Shown in pieces: positions 7,826 through 16,830 of a stretch of DNA of 64,000 nucleotides; within the stretch, counting starts at the first letter, position 1; every line of letters begins with the position of its first letter. The stretch comes from Kribbella solani (GTDB lineage Bacteria > Actinomycetota > Actinomycetes > Propionibacteriales > Kribbellaceae). A program made the position numbers and the translations under genes. Location of the stretch: contig NZ_JACHNF010000001.1 of assembly GCF_014205295.1 (NCBI RefSeq), forward strand, positions 6,820,001 through 6,884,000. Reading direction: 5' to 3'. Below the pieces are notes generated by a model. It worked only from the letters and a program-made list of their open reading frames with translations. It ran no database searches and had not been told where the DNA came from.

Positions 7826-9139
7826 ATGTCTAGTCCTCAGTCTTCCCCGGTCCGGGCCGAGGCGGTCGTCGATCTGGCCGCGATCCGCCACAACGTCGCC
7901 ACGCTGCGTGCCCGCGCCGAGGGCGCCCAGCTGATGACCGTGGTGAAGGCCGACGGGTACGGGCACGGGATGGTGCCGGTCGCCCGCGCCGCCCGCGAAG
8001 CCGGGGCGGACTGGATCGGCGCGGCCGTGCTGGAGGAGGCGCTCGGGCTGCGCGCGGCCGGTGACACCGGGCCGATCTTCTGCTGGCTGACCACGCCCGG
8101 TGAGCCGCTCGCCGACGCGATCGAGGCCGGTATCGACCTGTCCGCGGGCGCGCCGTGGGAGATCGACGAGCTGGCGGCCGCCGTGACGGACCGCCCGGCG
8201 CGGGTACACCTGAAGATCGACACCGGGATGTCACGCGGTGGCGCCGTACCGGAGGAGTGGCCGGCGTTGATCCGGGCCGCGGTCCGGGAGCAGGCCGCCG
8301 GGCTGATCGAGGTCAAGGGCATCTGGTCGCACCTGGCGTCGTCGGACGAGCCGAAGAGCCCGGCGAACGAGTCCCAGCTGGCCACGTTCACCGAGGCGAT
8401 CGAGGTGGCCGAGTCGTTCGGCATCGACGCCGAGTTCAAGCACCTGGCGAACTCCGGCGCCACGCTGGCACTGCCGGAGACGCACTTCAACCTGGTCCGG
8501 CCGGGCGTCGCGACGTACGGGCTGTCGCCGTTCGGGCACGCGCTCCCGTCGGCCGAGCTCGGGCTGGTTCCGGCGATGACGTTGCGGGCCCGGTTCGCGA
8601 TGGTGAAGCGCGTTCCGGCCGGGGCCGGGGTCTCGTACGGGCTGACCTGGACCGCGCCGCGACCGTCGACGCTCGGCCTGGTCCCACTCGGGTACGGCGA
8701 CGGTCTGCCGCGGCACGCGTCGAACGGCGCGCCGGTGCAGTCCGCCGGTGGGCGGCACGCGGTCGTCGGCCGGATCTGCATGGATCAGTGCGTGGTGAAC
8801 CTGGAGGACGACGAGGCGGCCGCGGGCGACGAGGTGGTGCTGTTCGGCCCGGGTACGTCCGGCGAGCCGACCGCCGACGACTGGGCCGACGCGGCCGGGA
8901 CGATCAACTACGAGATCGTCACCCGCCTGGGCGCCCGCATCCCCCGCCGGTACGTCGACGGGACGCAGTCCGTCCCCCACCCAGCCGCGCCCTCCTCCCA
9001 CCCGGCCGCGCCCTCCTCCCACCCGGCCGCGCCCTCTTCGCACCCGGCCGCGCAGCCCTCCTCCCACCCCGCGGGGCAGTCGGCCTCCCACTCCGCCGGG
9101 CAGTCGGGCTCGCGCGACACTCCCTCGGTCGACGGGTAG
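7826..9139 (+). CDS. alr: Alanine racemase with a repetitive C-terminal tail
   Basis: This PLP enzyme interconverts L- and D-alanine for peptidoglycan. PLP binds Lys41 in VVKADGYGHG; the opposing catalytic Tyr271 is in GVSYGLTW; VVGRICMDQCVVNL is the C-domain signature. The catalytic protein ends near residue 378 (GARIPRRYVDG). It is followed by about 55 extra residues built from HPAAPSS-type heptads, encoded by a 21-bp tandem repeat. The tail is unusual for the family and probably disordered. The gene opens the tightly packed t6A/cell-wall operon; the next start is 6 nt away. A weak -10 (CACTGT, 7813) lies 7 nt before ATG. Confidence 0.95.
   Translation: MSSPQSSPVRAEAVVDLAAIRHNVATLRARAEGAQLMTVVKADGYGHGMVPVARAAREAGADWIGAAVLEEALGLRAAGDTGPIFCWLTTPGEPLADAIEAGIDLSAGAPWEIDELAAAVTDRPARVHLKIDTGMSRGGAVPEEWPALIRAAVREQAAGLIEVKGIWSHLASSDEPKSPANESQLATFTEAIEVAESFGIDAEFKHLANSGATLALPETHFNLVRPGVATYGLSPFGHALPSAELGLVPAMTLRARFAMVKRVPAGAGVSYGLTWTAPRPSTLGLVPLGYGDGLPRHASNGAPVQSAGGRHAVVGRICMDQCVVNLEDDEAAAGDEVVLFGPGTSGEPTADDWADAAGTINYEIVTRLGARIPRRYVDGTQSVPHPAAPSSHPAAPSSHPAAPSSHPAAQPSSHPAGQSASHSAGQSGSRDTPSVDG
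8978..9112 (+). repeat. 21-24-bp tandem repeats encoding the alr tail
   Basis: Three near-perfect 21-bp units encode HPAAPSS, followed by three diverging units (HPAAQPSS, HPAGQSAS, HSAGQSGS). All keep frame. Confidence 0.85.
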
Positions 9140-9145
9140 GTCGGC

Positions 9146-10261
9146 GTGTCCAAAGCAGGGCGGACCGCTGGTCTGATCGGCGCCGCGGTCGGTGTGCTGG
9201 CGGCTGGAGCCGCGGCCGGTGTCGCGGTCGAGCGGCAGGTGATCGGCCGCCGGTCGGGTCAGCAGAAGCAGCTCGAGGCGGAGCCGTTCGGTTCGTTGCG
9301 CGGTACGCCGCACATCTTCACCGCCGACGACGGCGTCGAGCTGTACGTCGAGGTCGACGAACTGAAACGGTCCCGCCGCCCCGCGCCACCGAAGCGCCGC
9401 CTGGGCCGGAAGCTGCCGTTGCCGCCCGAGGACCTGACGGTGATCTTCGCCCACGGCTACGGGCTGAACATGGACGCGTGGCACTTCGAGCGCCGCGAGC
9501 TGGCCGGGATCGGCACCATGGTGTTCTACGACCACCGTTCGCACGGCTGCTCCGGCCGGTCGCCGAAGGAGCACGTCAGCATCGATCAGCTCGGCCAGGA
9601 CCTGTACGGGATCATCGAGCGGTTCGCGCCGACCGGCCCGGTGATCCTGATCGGCCACTCGATGGGTGGCATGACGATCATGGCGCTGGCCGAGCAGCAT
9701 CCGGAGCTGTTCGGCGATCGGGTGATCGGTGCCGGGCTGTGTTCGACCAGCGCGGGCCGGCTGGACCAGGTGCCGATCGTGTTCCCGGGGAAGCTCGGGA
9801 TGCTCGCTCGCGCGCTGGCGACGCCGACGGTGTCGGTGCTGGCGCGGATCCCGGACGTGGTCGAGCGCGGCCGGAAGGCGGGTACGGACATCAGCTACTT
9901 GCTGACCCGGAAGTACTCGTTCGGTTCCGAGGTGCCGCCCGCGTTCACCGAGTTCGTGAACGAGATGATCGCGGCCACGCCGATCGAGGTGATCGCGGAG
10001 TTCTACCCGATCTTCGCGCTGCACGACAAGTACGAGGCGCTGGAGCCGCTGCAGAAGGTGGAGTGCGTGGTGATCGGCGGCGACCGGGACCACCTGACCC
10101 CGTTCAGCCACGCCGAGGAGATCGTCCGGCGGGTGCCCGGCGCGGAGCTGGTCGAGGTACGCAACTGCGGCCATCTCGGCCTGATCGAGCACCACCGTGA
10201 GTTCACCGCGGCCCTCCTTGGCATGATCGAGCGAGCCGAACAATCGCTAGGAACCACATGA
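9146..10261 (+). CDS. Membrane-tethered alpha/beta-hydrolase
   Basis: A 371-residue hydrolase. An N-terminal hydrophobic stretch (residues 8-30, GLIGAAVGVLAAGAAAGVAV) could anchor or export it. The fold follows from FAHGYGLNMDAW (oxyanion region), GHSMGGM with nucleophile Ser172, and the late GDRDHLTP and NCGHLGLIEHH blocks supplying Asp and His. A hydrolase in this position between alr and tsaE is common in actinobacteria, but its substrate is unknown. GTG 9146 is 6 nt after alr, and its TGA overlaps the next ATG (ATGA). Confidence 0.88.
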   Translation: MSKAGRTAGLIGAAVGVLAAGAAAGVAVERQVIGRRSGQQKQLEAEPFGSLRGTPHIFTADDGVELYVEVDELKRSRRPAPPKRRLGRKLPLPPEDLTVIFAHGYGLNMDAWHFERRELAGIGTMVFYDHRSHGCSGRSPKEHVSIDQLGQDLYGIIERFAPTGPVILIGHSMGGMTIMALAEQHPELFGDRVIGAGLCSTSAGRLDQVPIVFPGKLGMLARALATPTVSVLARIPDVVERGRKAGTDISYLLTRKYSFGSEVPPAFTEFVNEMIAATPIEVIAEFYPIFALHDKYEALEPLQKVECVVIGGDRDHLTPFSHAEEIVRRVPGAELVEVRNCGHLGLIEHHREFTAALLGMIERAEQSLGTT

Positions 10262-11184
10262 CCGATTTACATGTCGTCGACGCCACCGTGGAGCACGCGG
10301 ATGAGATCGTCGGGGTGATTCATCACGCCTTCGCGGCCCGGCGGGTACTGGACCCGCCGTCGACCGCGTTGTCCGAGAACGCCGGTACGGTCGCCGCGGC
10401 GATCAAGGCGCACGGTGGTCTGCTGGTCCGGGTCGGTGGCGTACCTGCCGGGGCGATGCTGTTCGAGCAGATCGGTGACGTACTGAATCTGCGTCGCGTG
10501 TCGGTCGATCCGCGGTTCCAGAGTCGTGGCGTCGCGTCGGCGTTGGTGGGTTGCGCGGAAGAGGTTGCCGTACGCCGCGGACTCGCCCGGGTGAACCTGA
10601 TCGCGCGGGTCGAGCTGCCGGACACCGTCGAGTTCTGGCGCCGGCGTGGGTACTCCGTCGTCGACCAGCAGGGTCAGAACCTGATCTACGCGAAGGCGAT
10701 GCCGATCGAGCTGACCGTACCGACCGCCGACGACATGCAGGCGATCGGCAACGAGCTGGCCGGTCAGCTGCGCGCGGGCGACGTCCTCGTCCTGTCGGGT
10801 GATCTCGGCGCCGGCAAGACCACGTTCACGCAGGGCCTCGGCGCCGGATTGCAGGTACGCGGCGCGATCACCTCCCCGACCTTCGTGATTTCGCGGGTGC
10901 ATCCGCCGCTCGGCGATGGCCCGGCGCTCGTACATGTCGACGCGTACCGGATCGGCGGGTTCGCGGAGCTGGACGACCTCGACCTGGACGCCAGCCTGGA
11001 GGACGCGGTCACGGTGGTCGAATGGGGACACGGCCTGGCCGAGGCGCTCGCCCCGGATCGGCTGGATGTCGTGGTGACCCGCGGCGACGACGACACCGAC
11101 GAGACCCGCGCGCTCCGGATCATGCCGGTCGGCCCGCGCTGGGCCGCGTCCGGCGTTCGGGTGTCCGTACTGGAGAAGAGCTGA
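10258..11184 (+). CDS. tsaE: GNAT acetyltransferase fused to TsaE (t6A synthesis ATPase)
   Basis: This 308-residue fusion has a GNAT domain (about 1-148; acetyl-CoA loop QSRGVASALV at 89-98) and a TsaE domain (about 150-308; P-loop GDLGAGKTTF at 181-190, then TSPTFVISR and HVDAYRIGG). TsaE drives the TsaB-TsaD complex that puts threonylcarbamoyl on A37 of ANN-decoding tRNAs. The ATGA overlap with the upstream hydrolase and the 1-nt gap to tsaB show one operon. The acetylation target of the front domain is unknown; rimI, another GNAT, lies two genes downstream. Confidence 0.92.
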   Translation: MTDLHVVDATVEHADEIVGVIHHAFAARRVLDPPSTALSENAGTVAAAIKAHGGLLVRVGGVPAGAMLFEQIGDVLNLRRVSVDPRFQSRGVASALVGCAEEVAVRRGLARVNLIARVELPDTVEFWRRRGYSVVDQQGQNLIYAKAMPIELTVPTADDMQAIGNELAGQLRAGDVLVLSGDLGAGKTTFTQGLGAGLQVRGAITSPTFVISRVHPPLGDGPALVHVDAYRIGGFAELDDLDLDASLEDAVTVVEWGHGLAEALAPDRLDVVVTRGDDDTDETRALRIMPVGPRWAASGVRVSVLEKS

Positions 11185-11185
11185 C

Positions 11186-11902
11186 ATGCTGCTTGCCTTT
11201 GACACGTCGAGTGCCGCCGTCACGGTCGCGCTGGCCACCCCGACCGGGGAGATCGTCGCCTCGTCGACGACCGTGGACGCGCTGCGCCACGGCGAGCTGC
11301 TCGCGCCCGCGATCGCGGCGGCGCTGGAGACCGCGGGCGTCACGCCGCGCGACCTGACCGGGATCGCGGTCGGCGTCGGCCCGGGTCCGTTCACCGGCTT
11401 GCGGGTCGGGCTGGTGACCGCGCGGACGATGGGCGAGGTGCTGGGGATCGAGGTCTCCGGTGTCTGCAGCCTGGACGTCCTCGCGCGGCAGTCGTCGCTG
11501 ACGTCGCCGGTCGCGGTCGCGACCGACGCGCGGCGCAAGGAGATCTACTGGGCGCTGTACGACGGACCGGCCGCGGACGGCAGTCGCCGCCGGCTGGAAG
11601 GTCCCGCGGTGGACAAGCCGGCCGAGGTCGCGCACGTGCTGTCCGGCCTGCCGGTGATCGGCCGCGGCGCGGTGCTGTACGCCGATGCGCTCGGCGTGGC
11701 CGATGCCGACGTCACGGAGTACCCGTCGGCCGAGGTGCTGGCGACCGGCGTCGCGACCCGAACCCTAGAGGTGGTCCCGCCGGAGCCGCTGTATCTGCGC
11801 CGCCCGGACGTCACGATGTCCGGCGGGCCGAAGAGGGTGTCTCAGAACCCTGCACCTACTGCGGCGCAGGGTTCCGAGACCTCCTCTAAGAGCGTGCTGT
11901 GA
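11186..11902 (+). CDS. tsaB: tRNA t6A synthesis protein TsaB, C-terminus extended by a hairpin element
   Basis: TsaB is the ASKHA-fold partner of TsaD in tRNA N6-threonylcarbamoyladenosine synthesis. LLAFDTSSAAVTVAL (N-terminal strand), GIAVGVGPGPFTGLRVGL and VATDARRKEIYW are the expected blocks. The family normally ends close to LYLRRPD; here about 30 extra residues follow. They are encoded by a near-perfect inverted repeat (11839-11880), so the tail is probably an insertion read in frame. The stop overlaps the rimI GTG. 238 residues. Confidence 0.93.
   Translation: MLLAFDTSSAAVTVALATPTGEIVASSTTVDALRHGELLAPAIAAALETAGVTPRDLTGIAVGVGPGPFTGLRVGLVTARTMGEVLGIEVSGVCSLDVLARQSSLTSPVAVATDARRKEIYWALYDGPAADGSRRRLEGPAVDKPAEVAHVLSGLPVIGRGAVLYADALGVADADVTEYPSAEVLATGVATRTLEVVPPEPLYLRRPDVTMSGGPKRVSQNPAPTAAQGSETSSKSVL
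11839..11880. repeat. Inverted repeat (15-bp arms, one mismatch) within the end of tsaB
   Basis: GTCTCAGAACCCTGC (11839-11853) pairs with GCAGGGTTCCGAGAC (11866-11880) across a 12-nt loop. The AACCCTGC/GCAGGGTT core resembles the AGGGTTG arms of the elements at 3554 and 57072. Confidence 0.8.
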
Positions 11903-12348
11903 GACCACGGATCCGTGCGGCGCGTACGGACGACCTTGCTGAGCTGGTCGCCCTGGACGCGGCGTGCTTCGGGTCGGCGGCGTGGAGCGAGGTCGCGTGG
12001 GCCGACGAGTTCGACCGGCTGTCCGAGGACCGGGTGGTTCTGGTCGCGGACGAGGGCGCGATCGCGGGGTACGTCGTACTGCTGGTTCCGCCGGTCGTGC
12101 TCGACGTGGTCGAGGTGCTGCGGATCGCGGTCGCCCCGGCGGAACGGCGGACCGGCGTCGGCGGGCAACTGCTGACGGTGGCACTGGATCGGTGTACGGG
12201 CCGGACCGTCCTGCTGGAAGTTGCTGCCGGCAACGAAGCGGCGATCGGGCTGTACCAGGGGTTCGGGTTTGTGGAGATCAGCCGGCGGAGCGGGTACTAC
12301 GCCGGTGGCGAGGATGCGGTGATCATGCGGTGGCGGGAGGAATCATGA
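11899..12348 (+). CDS. rimI: Ribosomal-protein-alanine-type N-acetyltransferase
   Basis: A 149-residue GNAT enzyme. [20 protein letters not shown] is the acetyl-CoA loop; [30 protein letters not shown] is the RimI-type C-terminus. RimI acetylates protein N-termini, classically ribosomal protein S18. Its place between tsaB and tsaD is conserved in actinobacteria. GTG 11899 overlaps the tsaB stop and its own stop overlaps tsaD (ATGA), showing translational coupling. Confidence 0.92.
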   Translation: MRPRIRAARTDDLAELVALDAACFGSAAWSEVAWADEFDRLSEDRVVLVADEGAIAGYVVLLVPPVVLDVVEVLRIAVAPAERRTGVGGQLLTVALDRCTGRTVLLEVAAGNEAAIGLYQGFGFVEISRRSGYYAGGEDAVIMRWREES

Positions 12349-13406
12349 ACGAAGGTCCCTTGATCCTGGGGATCGAGACGTCGTGCGACGAGACCGGTGT
12401 CGGTATCGTCCGCGGCCAGACGCTGCTCGCCGACGCGATCGCGTCCAGCGTCGAGGAACACGCCCGCTTCGGCGGGGTGGTACCGGAGGTGGCCAGCCGG
12501 GCGCACCTGGAGGCGATGGTGCCGACCATCCGCCGCGCCTGCGAGACGGCCGGGATCAAGCCGTCCGACGTGGACGCGGTCGCGGTCACCAGCGGACCCG
12601 GTCTGGCCGGCGCGCTGCTGGTCGGCGTCGCCGCCGCGAAGGGCCTGGCGTTGTCGCTGGACAAGCCGATCTACGGCGTGAACCACCTGGCGGCGCACGT
12701 CGCGGTGGACACGCTGGAGCACGGTGACCTGCCGAAGGGCTGCGTCGCGATGCTGGTGTCCGGCGGGCACTCCTCGCTGCTCGCGGTCCATGACATCACC
12801 GACATCACCGACGGCGTGGTCCCGATGGGGAACACGATCGACGACGCGGCCGGTGAGGCGTTCGACAAGGTGGCCCGGGTGCTCGGGCTGCCGTTTCCCG
12901 GCGGGCCGTACATCGACAAGGCGGCGCGCGACGGCGGCGACCGGTTGTACGTGAAGTTCCCGCGCGGGCTGACCTCGCCGCGGGACCTCGAGCGGCATCG
13001 GTTCGACTTCTCGTTCTCCGGTCTGAAGACGGCGGTCGCGCGCTGGGTCGAGGCGAAGCGGCGGGACGGCGAGGACGTACCGGTGAACCACGTCGCCGCG
13101 GCCTTCCAGGAGGCGGTCTGCGACGTGCTGACCCGGAAGGCGATCGACGCGTGCAAGGACCGTGGGTTCGAGCACCTGCTGATCGGTGGCGGCGTCGCGG
13201 CGAACTCGCGGCTGCGGGTAATGGCCGAGGAGCGCGCGGCGGCCGCGGGGATCGCGGTCCGGGTGCCGAGGCCGGGGTTGTGCACCGACAACGGCGCGAT
13301 GGTGGCAGCGCTCGGATCGGAGCTGGTCCGGGCCGGGAAGGCGCCGTCGCCGCTGCACCTGCCGGCCGACTCGTCGATGCCGATCACGGAGGTGCTGAAC
13401 AAGTGA
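12345..13406 (+). CDS. tsaD: tRNA N6-adenosine threonylcarbamoyltransferase TsaD
   Basis: TsaD transfers threonylcarbamoyl to A37 of tRNA with TsaB and Tsa[17 protein letters not shown] is the N-terminal signature; [11 protein letters not shown] holds the metal-binding histidines, [11 protein letters not shown] the phosphate loop and [13 protein letters not shown] the C-terminal nucleotide site. The length of 353 residues is normal. ATG 12345 overlaps the rimI stop. It is the third t6A gene in this operon, with groES/groEL further on as in mycobacteria. Confidence 0.96.
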   Translation: MNEGPLILGIETSCDETGVGIVRGQTLLADAIASSVEEHARFGGVVPEVASRAHLEAMVPTIRRACETAGIKPSDVDAVAVTSGPGLAGALLVGVAAAKGLALSLDKPIYGVNHLAAHVAVDTLEHGDLPKGCVAMLVSGGHSSLLAVHDITDITDGVVPMGNTIDDAAGEAFDKVARVLGLPFPGGPYIDKAARDGGDRLYVKFPRGLTSPRDLERHRFDFSFSGLKTAVARWVEAKRRDGEDVPVNHVAAAFQEAVCDVLTRKAIDACKDRGFEHLLIGGGVAANSRLRVMAEERAAAAGIAVRVPRPGLCTDNGAMVAALGSELVRAGKAPSPLHLPADSSMPITEVLNK

Positions 13407-13849
13407 GGTGGACCGGGCCGGACGGGTTCGAGGCCGATGACGACGTCGCGCGGGTCGATGTCGACGTGGTGCACGGGTTCTTGAGTACGTCGTACTGGGC
13501 GGCCGGGATTTCGCGGGACGTGGTGGAGCGGTCGATCGCCGGGTCGCTGAACCTCGGCGTGTACGCCGCGGATGGCGCGCTGGTCGCGTACGCGCGGATG
13601 GTGACGGACCGGACGACGTTCGCGTGGCTGGCCGACGTGTTCGTACTGGAATCGCATCGGGGGCACGGGCTCGGCAAGTTCGTCGTGTCGACGTTCTTGG
13701 AGCATCCGGAGTTGAAGGGGATTCGGCGGTTCATGCTGGCGACGGCGGACGCGCACGAGCTGTACCGCGCGTACGGCTTCACCGAGGAGGAGCCTGGCCG
13801 GCTGATGACGATCCGCCGCGACGCGTCGGAGTTGTACGGCCGGCAGTGA
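13403..13849 (+). CDS. GNAT-family N-acetyltransferase
   Basis: A 148-residue GNAT protein. [23 protein letters not shown] is the acetyl-CoA binding motif and [17 protein letters not shown] the final strand-helix. The family member is of the small 'GNAT, FeeM-like/AAC-type' sort often found as a stand-alone gene; its target is unknown. GTG 13403 overlaps the tsaD stop (GTGA) and its own TGA overlaps the next GTG, so it is translated as part of the t6A operon. Confidence 0.85.
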   Translation: MRWTGPDGFEADDDVARVDVDVVHGFLSTSYWAAGISRDVVERSIAGSLNLGVYAADGALVAYARMVTDRTTFAWLADVFVLESHRGHGLGKFVVSTFLEHPELKGIRRFMLATADAHELYRAYGFTEEEPGRLMTIRRDASELYGRQ

Positions 13850-14640
13850 GTACACCGGGGGCGCGGCCGGCTGCGAGGGTGCCGGGGGTCGACCTGGTCC
13901 GGAACCCGCCCGGGGCTTCGGATCTGGTGCTGTTGGCGCATGGGGGTGAGGAGGAGTCGCTCGGGAATCCGCATTCGTGGCGGCCGGCGCTGCTCCGGAT
14001 GTGGCCGTTCGCGGTGGCTGCACGGTCGGCGGCACCGGGGGCAGCGGTTGGCTTCATGCGCTACCGCTACCGCGGCTGGAACGCTACCGCAGCTGACCGG
14101 TTTGACCCGCCTCACCCGGCCGCCCGCGCGGTGGCTGATCCGGTGGTTGATCTTCGGGCTGTGTTGGATCAGCTGCCTTCGGTTGTGCGCCGGGTGCTTC
14201 TGATCGGGCATTCGATGGGTGGGCGGGCAGTGGTTGCCGCCGGTGATCACGCGCGGGTGGCTGGGGTGCTTGCGCTGGCGCCCTGGTTGCCGGTGGGGGA
14301 GCCGCTGGTTGGGCTGCGGGCGCCGGTGATGTTCGCGCATGGGGCGGATGACACGATCACCGATCCGGCGGCGACGATGGCGTACGCGGCGCGGGTGCGG
14401 GCGGCGGGCACACCCGTGCGCACGTACTTGCTGGCCGGCGAAGACCACGCGATGCTGCACCGCTCCGGCGACTGGAACCGCCTGGTAGCAGACTTCATCC
14501 GCTCAGCCCAGGACAGTCAAGAGCTGTCCGGCAGCCAGGAGTTGCCGGAAACCAACCGTGGTCTCCAGGCAGCAACTGTTGGAGAGATCGCACTGGCGCG
14601 GTTCCGCTTGCCAGTGCGGGAACGCTTCCGGGTGGGGTGA
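13846..14640 (+). CDS. Alpha/beta-hydrolase, last gene of the t6A operon
   Basis: A 264-residue cytosolic hydrolase. LLAHGGEE is the oxyanion strand, GHSMGGRA has nucleophile Ser123, and HGADDTITDP and GEDHAML supply the Asp and His. The dienelactone-hydrolase/esterase group is closest by motif; the substrate is unknown. GTG 13846 overlaps the previous stop. The last 40 residues, Gln/Glu/Arg-rich after FIRSAQ, look unlike the fold and may be read-through into spacer DNA. Confidence 0.82.
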   Translation: MSTPGARPAARVPGVDLVRNPPGASDLVLLAHGGEEESLGNPHSWRPALLRMWPFAVAARSAAPGAAVGFMRYRYRGWNATAADRFDPPHPAARAVADPVVDLRAVLDQLPSVVRRVLLIGHSMGGRAVVAAGDHARVAGVLALAPWLPVGEPLVGLRAPVMFAHGADDTITDPAATMAYAARVRAAGTPVRTYLLAGEDHAMLHRSGDWNRLVADFIRSAQDSQELSGSQELPETNRGLQAATVGEIALARFRLPVRERFRVG

Positions 14641-14890
14641 AAGCAGAGGCCTGGGGGTGGTGCGTACCGCTTGCTCCCCAGGTGAACGGTCAGCGGCCAA
14701 CCGGTTCCGTCCTCCAGCCTGCCGAAGCCAGGTGAACGCCGGGCGTTGCCTGGATGACCGGTTAGTGGCGGGTCTCCGGGGAGCGCGGCAGCGGACGCAG
14801 CACCTCGCCCGCCGGCAAGTCACCCGGAGACCCGCACGCGAGTCGATCATATGTTCGAATACAACTCGAACGCAAGTCCCACGGTGAATT
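14641..14890. other. 250-bp intergenic region with an inverted repeat and a LexA-box-like site
   Basis: No convincing gene. It contains a perfect 13-bp inverted repeat (14768-14780 with 14823-14835, 42-nt spacer) and TCGATCATATGTTCGA at 14843-14858. The latter matches the actinobacterial LexA box TCGAAC-N4-GTTCGA at 15 of 16 positions, but with one mismatch in the core GAAC. No intact gene starts next to it. It could be a relic of an SOS-linked HNH/DUF222 gene, which is a guess. Confidence 0.4.
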
Positions 14891-16045
14891 TCAGCCGGTG
14901 ATCCGGCGGCACGAGTACGCGGTGGCGTCGCGGCCGATGCGGGTGATGATCAGGGTCGCGGACGCCTGACCTTTCGGGGCGAGCTTCTTGCGCAGCTGGG
15001 CCGGATCGAGATCGACACCGCGCTTCTTGATCTCCAAGGTGCCGATTCCCTGCGTACGGACCCACGTACGCAGGGCCTTCTCCTTGTACGGCAGCTCTTC
15101 GAGCACTTCGTACGCCGACGCGAGTGGGGTCCGGGTGTACTTGGCTGCTGTGACATAGGCGATGCGCGGGTCCAGTAGCCAGCCGTACACTGCCGCGGCA
15201 ACCGCGGTGACCAGACCGGCGCGTACTACGGCACCGTCCGGTTCGTAGATGTACTGGCCGACTGGGCCGGCGTCAGCCTCCGGTGCGTCCGAGACAGTCA
15301 CTTCGCCTGGCAGCAGGGTCGCGCGGCGCGGCTTGCCTCCGTACAGCGCACCGGACCAGAGCGCAGCCTCCTTCACCTCGCCGGAGTCGCTGATCCACTC
15401 GGCCTCTACGTCCGGTGGGATCGCATCGTGCGGAATGCCCGGTGCGACCTTCACGCAGGCTGTTCGCTGCAGTAGGCCGGTGACAAACGACCAGGGTGGC
15501 GAGTAGGCGTTGTGGTCGAACACCCGCCGTCCGTCTGCTCGCCGCGCTGGGTCCGCGAATACCACGTCGTACGGCGTGAGGTCTGTGGACTCCGCGTCGC
15601 CTACCAGTACCTGTCCGGTCAGTCCGAGGGCGGTGAGGTTGGCGCGGGCGGTGGCTGCTGTTTCCGGGTCGCGTTCAATGCCAGTGACCTGCAGTCCGGC
15701 GCGGGCGGCGCTGATCAGGTCGCCACCGATTCCACAGCCCAGATCGACCACGCTGGCTCCGGGGAGGGCGGCTGCGATGCGAGCAGCTCGGTGCGTACCC
15801 ACGGTGGTTCTGGTGGCTTGTTCCAGGCCGTCCGGGGTGAAGTACATGCGGTCTGCGTCCGTACCGAACTTGGCGATCGCGCGGTGGCGCAGTGCGGCTT
15901 GGGTGACCGCGGTCGTGACCAGCGCAGCGTCGTACCGGCGTCGCAGCTTCTCCACCAGCTGCAGCTCGCCACCGGGCCGGTACTCGCTGCACGCGGCCGC
16001 CAGTACCTCGGCGCCTGGTCCGTCCAGCAGGGCAGTGACAGTCAC
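14891..16045 (-). CDS. SAM-dependent methyltransferase with THUMP-like C-terminal domain
   Basis: A 384-residue class I methyltransferase. The SAM motif is VVDLGCGIGGDLISAARAG, motif II VTGIERDP, and the catalytic strand is VVFADPARR. The C-terminal part (about 300-384: GIGTLEIKKRGVDLDPAQLRKKLAPKG) is the THUMP-like domain found in this actinobacterial family. An RNA substrate is likely but not established. The gene ends a short minus-strand operon; its start lies 9 nt after the stop of the peptidoglycan-binding gene. Confidence 0.88.
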   Translation of the reverse strand: MTVTALLDGPGAEVLAAACSEYRPGGELQLVEKLRRRYDAALVTTAVTQAALRHRAIAKFGTDADRMYFTPDGLEQATRTTVGTHRAARIAAALPGASVVDLGCGIGGDLISAARAGLQVTGIERDPETAATARANLTALGLTGQVLVGDAESTDLTPYDVVFADPARRADGRRVFDHNAYSPPWSFVTGLLQRTACVKVAPGIPHDAIPPDVEAEWISDSGEVKEAALWSGALYGGKPRRATLLPGEVTVSDAPEADAGPVGQYIYEPDGAVVRAGLVTAVAAAVYGWLLDPRIAYVTAAKYTRTPLASAYEVLEELPYKEKALRTWVRTQGIGTLEIKKRGVDLDPAQLRKKLAPKGQASATLIITRIGRDATAYSCRRITG

Positions 16046-16054
16046 CCGGCAACT

Positions 16055-16675
16055 CTAGAGGGGACTGGAACAGCTCCTGCTCCAAGTGCGGGTCCCCATC
16101 GAGTACAGCCGCCAGTTCATCGCCGACCGCGTCTTGGGACCGTAGATGCCATCCACGGTGAGGTTGTGGCGGCGCTGGACCGTCTTGATCGCCGCCCGGG
16201 TGTTGCTGCCGTAGATGCCGTCGACAGCCAGCTTGGTGCCGTAGCAGAAGTTCAGGTTGCGCTGCAGTACCCGGATGGCCGTGTCGGGGTCGCCGGAGCG
16301 GTTGGAGCCGCGATAGGGCTTGTCGCCGTACATCAGGTTGCAGTTGGTGCTCGCACTGTCCAGAAGCGTCGGCAAGGGGATGCCCCAGCTGCGGTTCACT
16401 GGTACGAGCCGAGCCGACCGGCACTGCGGTAGCGCGGCGGCCGCCTTCAGCTCGGCGGCGGTCGCGTCATGGGAGCCGGACTGGTCAGTGGCCTTGTTCG
16501 CTGTCTTGCCGGCTGCTTTGTCGGCTGCTTTCGGTGCGGCGGCGCCGGCCTGATTCGCGGCGCGGTGTTTCGACGCGTTCGCGGCGACCGCGCCGAGGCC
16601 GAGCGCGCCGACGGCGGCCAGCACCATCAACACCCGGCCGGACACCTTCGGCAACGCCGGAAGCTTGAACGCCAT
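16055..16675 (-). CDS. Secreted or membrane-anchored peptidoglycan-binding protein
   Basis: A 206-residue protein. ATG 16675 has the strong ribosome-binding sequence GGAGGAG upstream. Residues 12-33 are one hydrophobic segment (VLMVLAAVGALGLGAVAA), followed by an Ala/Lys-rich linker. The C-terminal PG_binding_1 domain contains RVLQRNLNFCYGTKLAVDGIYGSNTRAAIKTVQ and a second LTVDGIYGPKTRSAM turn, i.e. one and a half repeats. No catalytic domain is present, so a scaffold or wall-anchoring role is likely. It diverges from groES. Confidence 0.85.
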   Translation of the reverse strand: MAFKLPALPKVSGRVLMVLAAVGALGLGAVAANASKHRAANQAGAAAPKAADKAAGKTANKATDQSGSHDATAAELKAAAALPQCRSARLVPVNRSWGIPLPTLLDSASTNCNLMYGDKPYRGSNRSGDPDTAIRVLQRNLNFCYGTKLAVDGIYGSNTRAAIKTVQRRHNLTVDGIYGPKTRSAMNWRLYSMGTRTWSRSCSSPL

Positions 16676-16830
16676 GGGCTCCTCCACACCGTTCCCGGAG
16701 ACCGCTCCGGACGGACATTTCCAGCAGAACGGTCCCATGCCGGAGGGGTCCGCGCCCAGCGCCTGACCACATTCCGTACCCGTTCCGTGCCCGTTCGTAC
16801 CCGCCCGGGCATCGGCTCGGCCGAGAAACC

